DNA from: Candidatus Aminicenantota bacterium
GTDB taxonomy: Bacteria > Acidobacteriota > Aminicenantia > UBA2199
Assembly (NCBI GenBank): GCA_011772425.1
Contig: WVZO01000757.1
Span: 1 to 36,518 of the forward strand
Length of the DNA stretch: 36,518 nt
Direction of reading: 5' to 3'
Shown here: piece after piece, positions 32,401 through 36,518 of the stretch
Layout of the letters: each line of letters starts with the position of its first letter
Numbering within the stretch: the stretch's first letter is position 1
The notes under the pieces: generated by a model
Told to the model about the DNA's origin: nothing
Databases searched by the model: none
What the model saw: the letters and a program-made list of their open reading frames with translations, nothing else
Position numbers and translations under genes: made by a program

Positions 32401-34013
32401 TCAGTTATACCGGGAAACATGAAGAAGCACTTAAAGCTTTCCAAAAAGCCACCGAATTGGAACCTGAACAATCTAAATACTATAACTCACAGGCGATCGC
32501 CTTACGCAATTTAAATCATCTCGAAGAAGCCTTACCAATGATTGATAAAGCAATCGAATTAGATGGAAATAACGCAAAGTACTGGGGGGAAAAGGGAATA
32601 ATTGTAGGCAGTTTAAGGAAACATGAAGAAGCCTTGAAATGTTTCGGAAAAGCAAGCGATCTAGAACCTGAGGAACCTATGTACCATTACATCCAGGCAA
32701 TTGTTTTGCGCAATTTAGACCGTTTAGAAGAAGCGTTTTCGTTGATTGAAAGAGCAATTGAGTTGGATGGCAATAATGCAAGCTACTGGGAAGAAAGGGG
32801 CATAATTGTTGGAAATATGGGAAAACTTGAAAAAGCCCTTCAAGCTCTCAAAAAAGCCAGTAAATTGCAACCGGAACGAGCTGAATACTATAGCTTACAA
32901 GCAATCTACTTACATAGATTAAATCGCCTCGAAGAAGCGTTAATATTAATTGAAAAAGCTATTGAATTGGATGGAAATAATGCTTCCTTCTGGGGGGAAA
33001 AGGGAATAATTTTTGATAAAATGGAAAGCTATGATAAAGCTTTAAAAGCAATTAATAAAGCAAGCGAAATCAAACCCAAAGAGAGGAAATATTATCTGTT
33101 AAAAACATACTTGTTAAAAAAAATGAGTCGCTTTAAAGAAGCTAAAATGATAATCGAAGAAGCATTAGAATTAGATGAGAAAAATTTATCTTTATGGGAA
33201 GAAAAATCACGAATCCTTGCAGAAACTGGCAAATATGAGGAGGCACGTCAATGCTATCGCGATTCCATTGAACTAAATCCAGAAGATATTAATCATAAAC
33301 TAAGATTCCTGGGATTCTTAGTTTTTGATATAAAAGACCTGGAAGAAGCCGGTAATTACTTAAAGGAAATTGAGAAAACATCTTATGACAAGATTAAAGA
33401 TAATTTAATCTATATCCATTATAAATCGGAATATTTGATTTTAATCTGCCAATTTGAGGAGGCGATTCCTTTGAGTGAAAAAAGGTTGAAGGAAGAGCCG
33501 GATGATTGGGATGCTAAAATTAGTCATTCAATTAATAGAGCTTGTTTGGGAGAATTTGGTGAACATATGGAGGGCTTATCTGGAAAGATTGCCAACGAAA
33601 AGCTGGTGGAATATCAGATTAAAGAAGTTACTCAATTTATGTTCCGAATTATGGAAAGATGTTTGTCCAAAGGAGATACACAGCGGTCAAATGGATTATA
33701 CCTGACTTTGCTAAAATTAAAAGAATGGCATCACATCGATGAGGTTCAAAACAGTATCGCGCTATACATCCGTCAATTGGTTGACCTAAAAAACCGGGAC
33801 CTTTTTGTTCAGGCTGTGAATCTAGCCAGGGAACATATTACCGATAAAAACCTTTTAGAATTACTTAAAGCCTTCATCTATGCCGCCAGGTACCTGCAAG
33901 AAGGCAATAAAGTCATCCTGGAAGAAGTCTTCCCGGAAATCCGGGAAATCATCTTCGATATTATCGAAAAATTTGAAGTTAGCCACAAAGATACACGAAA
34001 AGACACAAAGTGA
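29424..34013 (+). CDS. STAND-like ATPase with wHTH and long TPR array, 1,529 residues
   Basis: A P-loop ATPase with Walker A GRRGLGKT (58-65) and Walker B LCDNLEE (Asp164), followed by a winged-helix domain at ~305-385 (TPKEISKKTRIKENSTYAHI). About 20 TPR motifs follow from residue ~530 and continue to about 1,300. The tail is helical. In STAND proteins, repeats after the switch sense a ligand and the ATPase oligomerises. The array consists of 9.5 units of 68 residues (two TPRs each), such as NLNRLEEALPLIEKAIEL followed by YWGEKG and ASDLEPEEPEY. No effector domain is obvious at the N-terminus, so output could run through the partner ATPase encoded just upstream, with which it overlaps by 11 bases. 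The last residues (KDTRKDTK) come from a CACAAAGA-type dispersed repeat at 33988-34011. Confidence 0.9.
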   Translation: MEVERRRKVSLNPFSPWRSSAESLNRTIVGRDHIIKDILDKTQRFCQGAPPKHCLLIGRRGLGKTHILALLYHYYENNCSITDFETISSDVLPVILLEEERYSLNSLAIFLIKIFIKFCEKVPGEARWIIPEHLESDEDVIEYCFGNLKEISQSEKKKIIILCDNLEEVFKQWQEKEYKILRAFLSDQQAVMLIGTSVKIFKEIISPELPFYEFFETVPLPDLSDSQMLELLKKRFIEDHMEEEFNRKEKHLKEKIAATAKLTGGNPRLVVFLYDIVTKKNVFEIENATEELMESLSEYFRNRFSALAPQEKTILDAFADMEGPATPKEISKKTRIKENSTYAHIKNLKHAGFIDTVEYGKHKISKYDVTERLFRLWRQTATISGKRKFQILIRFLKLYFTPEEIKEDFQRSLKQLDSAFLKNKSEGVEKYIHYLSYLQYAAEGSLKYEIFDKRTDFLFKIGDYDKVEEEIQAFKSEMGVEKADYDLKPVYKKLVKSHLQQEKYAEVSKDFVQLLEYPISEEKEEYIEILDKIIDECPDDDQAWYSKGRILARAEEYEDALKYFEKASELKPKEPKYFYVKALALRKLNRLEEALTFIEKAIELDGNNARYWVEKGIISTFFGKGKQALQYFQKASELAPMESSYYAAQSIHLRNLNRLEDALPLIEKAIELDANISNYWGEKGIILGNSGKLEESLECFAKASDLEPENPEYHYRKAIALRNLNRLNEALSLVDKAIELNGNNSMYWGEKGIIVGNSGKHEEALECFGKASDLEPEEPEYHYNQAVALRNLNRLAEALPMIEKAIELNRNNPSFWGEKGTIVGTLEKNEDALECFRKASDLEPDESEYHYQQAVALRNLNRLEEALKSIEKANQLAKDQPEYLYSHAYLLRNLNRSEEALPLIEKAISFDKNDIRYWYEKGRILYDLERYEESLQFSQKASDLKPEEPEYYRFLSTALGNLNRIDEALVMIEKAIELCSRCGKCWEVKGKILSYTGKHEEALKAFQKATELEPEQSKYYNSQAIALRNLNHLEEALPMIDKAIELDGNNAKYWGEKGIIVGSLRKHEEALKCFGKASDLEPEEPMYHYIQAIVLRNLDRLEEAFSLIERAIELDGNNASYWEERGIIVGNMGKLEKALQALKKASKLQPERAEYYSLQAIYLHRLNRLEEALILIEKAIELDGNNASFWGEKGIIFDKMESYDKALKAINKASEIKPKERKYYLLKTYLLKKMSRFKEAKMIIEEALELDEKNLSLWEEKSRILAETGKYEEARQCYRDSIELNPEDINHKLRFLGFLVFDIKDLEEAGNYLKEIEKTSYDKIKDNLIYIHYKSEYLILICQFEEAIPLSEKRLKEEPDDWDAKISHSINRACLGEFGEHMEGLSGKIANEKLVEYQIKEVTQFMFRIMERCLSKGDTQRSNGLYLTLLKLKEWHHIDEVQNSIALYIRQLVDLKNRDLFVQAVNLAREHITDKNLLELLKAFIYAARYLQEGNKVILEEVFPEIREIIFDIIEKFEVSHKDTRKDTK
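31182..33119 (+). repeat. 9.5 copies of a 204-bp coding repeat (TPR pairs)
   Basis: Unit starts (the N/K/R-L-N-R codon) fall at 31182, 31386, 31590, 31794, 31998, 32100, 32304, 32508, 32712, 32916 and 33120. All steps are exactly 204 bp, except one half-step of 102 bp at 31998-32100. Units share long near-identical strings, for example TGGGGGGAAAAGGGAATAAT. The last unit at 33120 is degenerate. There are no indels over 1.9 kb. Confidence 0.93.
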
Positions 34014-34070
34014 AGAGGCAGAAATTAGTTCGCTTCGCTCACATAAGCTGGAAAAGGTATGTTATATTGT

Positions 34071-35981
34071 TCAGAGAGATTGGCTCCTATTCTTTTTGCG
34101 AATCTTTTTGGCTCGCTTCCTGAACTGACGCGCTTCCTTCTTCTTCCCAATTTCCTTACAAATCTCCGCCATGTTGTCAAACGCTGTTGCCATATAATAA
34201 TGCTCCGCTCCTAACATGGTAATATATATCTTAACCGCCCGCCGGTAAAGCGGCTCTGCTTCTCCATACCTGCCCTGATCCTTATAAAACCCTACCATGT
34301 TTTCCAATACAATGGATACCTGTGGGTGCTCCATACCCAATGTCTTTTCCAATATTTGTAATGCCTCCTTATAAAAACGTTCCGCTTTTTGGGCTTCTCC
34401 TCGCTCATGATAAAACTGCGCCAGCACATCCTTTGAAATACCCACCTCCACGTGATTGCTGCCATACGCGGATTCATTGATGCGAAGACACCTTTTGTAA
34501 ATGCTTTCGGCATTGTTAAATTTCCCGAACTTCTTATAAAAATCAGCCATATTGACTAATAAACCCACTACATTGGGATGATTTTTACCGTATGTCTCCT
34601 CGTACCCCTTTAACATGCGGTTGTAAATTGATTCTGCTTCGCTGAACTTGCCTTGCTCTTCATAAAAAACCATCAAGTAATTCAGGTTGTTGATCACGGT
34701 TCCCTGCGCCTCTCCCACAGATTGCTCAAGGATGTCCAATGCCTGCTTAAAAAGCGTCTCTGCCCGAATAAATGAAGCCTGCGAGTTTTGAAGCTGCGCG
34801 ATCATCAGCGAAGGGGAAAAAGGCTCCATTTCCAATGAAGCATCTTTGGCTTTGTTAAAATAAAGATTGGCCAGGCTGCTCAAGGTATTGGAGATATCCG
34901 GGTGTTTGGGGTCCAGTGTTTTTTTACGGATTTGCAAAGCCCGTTGATACAAAGACTCTGCCAGGTTATATTTCTTCTGGTGATAATAAAGTTTTCCCAA
35001 TTCATTCAAATCCGCGGCCACCCTGGGGTGTTCCGCCCCCAGGTGCTTTTCATCGATAGCAAGGGCCTGCCTGTAATAAGATTCTGCTTCTTTATATTTA
35101 TTTCGCGTAAAATACAGGGCACCCAGGTTAGCCAGGTCCCGTGCGATATTGGGATGATCGTCCCCCAGGTTTTTCCTATCCATTTCCAGTGCCTGGTTGA
35201 AAAGCGGTTCAGCCATGTGATAAAACCCTTTTGAATAATACAGTGCACCAAGATTATTGAGGTTCACAGCAGCAGCGGCGTTGAGGGCAAGTTTTTTATT
35301 GAGTTCCAACGCCTGCTTGAACAGGTCTTCGGCTTTAAATCCCTTGCCCTGGTCATAGTACATTGTAGCCAGGTTGTTCAGGAGCCTGGCAATGTCCGGG
35401 TGATTCTCCCCATGAAGCTTTTTTTTCAGTTGCAGCGCCCGGCGGTAAAACTGCTCTGCCTGCGAATTTTTCTTCTGCACCTGGTAAATCTTTGCCATAG
35501 AACTTACCATTTCCGCAACCGCAGGATGGACGTTCTCTGTACCAAATACGTTCTCATAGATTTCAAGCGCCTGCCGGTAATACAACTCGGCAAGAGAATA
35601 TCGCTTCTGCTGATAGTAAAGCATGGCAAGATTGTACATGTATTTGCCAACTTTAGAATGAATCCTTCCGAATAACTTTTCTTCTATCTTTAAGGCCCGT
35701 TTAAACAGGGGTTCAGCCTTAGTATATTGACCCTGGGCCCGGTAAATCTCCCCCAGGTTGTTCAATGAAACAGCTACATTCTCATGATTCGATCCGAAAA
35801 TTTTCTCAGAGAGCATTAATACTTGCTCACCCAATTTAGCAGCTTCTGTAAATTTTTCTTGCTTGTACAACTCAATGGTTTTCCGGTTCTGCTTTTTCCA
35901 GGTATATTGATTGGACCCTAAGACAACGAATGAAACAAAAAACAAAAGAATGATTATTAATACCACCAATAATTTCTTCAT
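34071..35981 (-). CDS. Exported TPR protein, kinesin-light-chain type, 636 residues
   Basis: The N-terminal hydrophobic segment (KKLLVVLIIILLFFVSFVVL) is a signal peptide or single anchor. Almost all of the remainder is TPR units of ~42 residues of the TPR_10/TPR_12 (kinesin light chain) kind. Recurring motifs are NNLGEIYRAQGQYTKAEPLF, RALKIEEKLFG, HPxVA and YYRQALEI, with about a dozen units. Such proteins are scaffolds for protein interaction on the outside or periphery of the membrane. The specific partner is unknown. ATG 35981 follows AGGAGG with a 7-base spacer. The gene converges with the STAND ATPase-TPR gene with 57 bp between. These TPRs belong to a different family (42-residue period, H-P-x-V motif) and are not copies of its array. 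Confidence 0.93.
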   Translation of the reverse strand: MKKLLVVLIIILLFFVSFVVLGSNQYTWKKQNRKTIELYKQEKFTEAAKLGEQVLMLSEKIFGSNHENVAVSLNNLGEIYRAQGQYTKAEPLFKRALKIEEKLFGRIHSKVGKYMYNLAMLYYQQKRYSLAELYYRQALEIYENVFGTENVHPAVAEMVSSMAKIYQVQKKNSQAEQFYRRALQLKKKLHGENHPDIARLLNNLATMYYDQGKGFKAEDLFKQALELNKKLALNAAAAVNLNNLGALYYSKGFYHMAEPLFNQALEMDRKNLGDDHPNIARDLANLGALYFTRNKYKEAESYYRQALAIDEKHLGAEHPRVAADLNELGKLYYHQKKYNLAESLYQRALQIRKKTLDPKHPDISNTLSSLANLYFNKAKDASLEMEPFSPSLMIAQLQNSQASFIRAETLFKQALDILEQSVGEAQGTVINNLNYLMVFYEEQGKFSEAESIYNRMLKGYEETYGKNHPNVVGLLVNMADFYKKFGKFNNAESIYKRCLRINESAYGSNHVEVGISKDVLAQFYHERGEAQKAERFYKEALQILEKTLGMEHPQVSIVLENMVGFYKDQGRYGEAEPLYRRAVKIYITMLGAEHYYMATAFDNMAEICKEIGKKKEARQFRKRAKKIRKKNRSQSL

Positions 35982-36008
35982 TGTTTTTCCTCCTATTGCC
36001 TCCGGCGG

Positions 36009-36042
36009 CCAGGGGGCGCTTTTTATAAAAACTGCCCCCTGG
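36009..36042. repeat. CCAGGGGGC hairpin repeat
   Basis: CCAGGGGGC (36009-36017) pairs perfectly with GCCCCCTGG (36034-36042) around a T/A-rich loop, the same design as 27998-28033. It lies just upstream of the exported TPR gene. Confidence 0.7.
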
Positions 36043-36324
36043 ACCCCCGCAAAAATTTTTGATACACGGTCAGCCTGTGTTACGATGCTTCAGTCACCTT
36101 ACCCAATTAACGTCATTTTACTTCTTACCACGTAATACAGTATCTTAAACCGTAAGGTGTCCGAAACCTCTTGTTTGGAATTTTGGTCATTGTAATTTGG
36201 GATTTGTTTGTAATTTGGAATTTGTGATTTGTAATTTTCATATTTTTTCTTCCTGTTCATCAGTGTCTAATATAGCATAACCCGGCAGATCATTCGACCT
36301 GGATCATGATTCCGTACATGTCTC
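36043..36324. other. Intergenic stretch without a gene
   Basis: Between the divergent TPR gene and the right-edge gene I see no gene. It holds the repeat at 36171-36240; beyond that and the flanking hairpin nothing stands out. Confidence 0.6.
36171..36240. repeat. ATTTGG/TTTGTGATT-type repeat, relative of the 27557-27723 element
   Basis: The region is built from units like GGAATTTTGGTCATTG, AATTTGGGATTTG and AATTTGGAATTTG. These resemble the reverse complement of the 27557-27622 arm. No matching second arm is seen within 80 bases, so this is a half-element. Confidence 0.6.
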
Positions 36325-36353
36325 TTGATATATTTGTTTATTTGCTTTAAAAT
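36325..36353 (+). promoter_or_regulatory. Sigma70-type promoter before the right-edge gene
   Basis: TTGATA (36325-36330) and TAAAAT (36348-36353) are separated by exactly 17 bases. The start would fall near 36360, just upstream of AAGGAGG (36363-36369), so the leader is very short. Confidence 0.6.
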
Positions 36354-36377
36354 AGAGCTTTCAAGGAGGACAATGCT

Positions 36378-36518
36378 GTGAAACAAAAAAAAATAGTTTT
36401 TCCAGTATTCGGATACCTGTTCATTTTCTTTTTTTTCGGTTCTTTAGCTGTCAATGCGGCGGATGATATAAAGTTGCGTGTGCCTTTCCGGGTGACGGAT
36501 AAGTTATACCGGTTCAAA
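36378..36518 (+). CDS. Secreted protein, N-terminal part only (runs off right edge)
   Basis: The frame opens at GTG 36378, eight bases after AAGGAGG. An ATG at 36373 is closer but stops after two codons. The first 47 codons show a Lys-rich start, a strongly hydrophobic segment (FPVFGYLFIFFFFGSLAV) and a likely signal peptidase site near NAA/DD. The mature part begins DDIKLRVPFRVTDKLYRFK. Function cannot be assigned from this fragment. Confidence 0.75.
   Translation, partial: MKQKKIVFPVFGYLFIFFFFGSLAVNAADDIKLRVPFRVTDKLYRFK

Noticed and set aside
31182-33119. CRISPR or non-coding satellite
   Set aside because: The 204-bp units are in frame and encode well-formed TPR pairs.
34071-35981. Homology of the exported TPR protein to the TPR array of the ATPase gene
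   Set aside because: Different repeat length (~42 versus 34 residues) and consensus (kinesin-light-chain type), so not a duplication.
1-36518. tRNA, rRNA or riboswitch genes
   Set aside because: No cloverleaf, rRNA segment or known riboswitch core was recognised on either strand by eye.

Overview
The window looks like a piece of chromosome from an uncultured, metabolically versatile bacterium. It uses the standard code, strong AGGAGG ribosome binding sites and moderate GC. It has a modular NRPS/PKS locus, a class I lanthipeptide-type leader, kinesin-light-chain-type TPR proteins and many short palindromic repeats. Together these resemble Candidatus Aminicenantes or a related Acidobacteriota lineage. 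That placement is inference from gene style; no rRNA or other phylogenetic marker except proS is present.

Left part (1-9414, + strand): the end of an NRPS subunit (adenylation C-terminus and carrier domain) is followed after 1 bp by a PKS/NRPS hybrid, KS-AT-KR-DH-carrier-C. A hairpin and then a MATE-family exporter follow. The hybrid ends on a condensation domain, with no following adenylation, carrier or thioesterase domain in the window. Two short repeats sit in frame inside the megasynthase genes.

9.4-16.1 kb (- strand): an accessory, defence-like block. It holds a small PH-like membrane protein, two Phd/YefM-type antitoxins whose PIN toxins are both deleted down to fragments, and an operon MNT nucleotidyltransferase - HEPN - NACHT NTPase behind a near-consensus promoter, plus one helical hypothetical protein.

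16.1-20.8 kb (mostly + strand): a 133-bp MITE with perfect terminal inverted repeats and a 9-bp target duplication; a 22-bp tandem array; a membrane-anchored class I amidotransferase-like hydrolase; a secreted protein; a pair of Dpp/Opp-type permeases without ATPase or binding protein; and a Cys-rich RiPP precursor with a class I lanthipeptide-type leader but no recognisable LanB/LanC nearby.

20.8-27.5 kb (- strand): proS, a B12-binding radical SAM protein, a 6PGDH/3-hydroxyisobutyrate dehydrogenase-family enzyme, and a sodium:solute symporter split by a single in-frame amber codon. 27.5-28.2 kb is non-coding and packed with palindromes.

28.2-36.5 kb: a two-gene + strand operon encoding an AAA/STAND-type ATPase and a 1,529-residue ATPase-wHTH-TPR protein. 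The TPR array is built from 9.5 units of exactly 204 bp. A convergent exported TPR protein and the start of a secreted protein at the right edge complete the window. The candidates most worth following are the MNT-HEPN-NACHT operon, the paired STAND-like ATPase operon, the orphan RiPP precursor, and the repeat families that enter coding sequences in frame.
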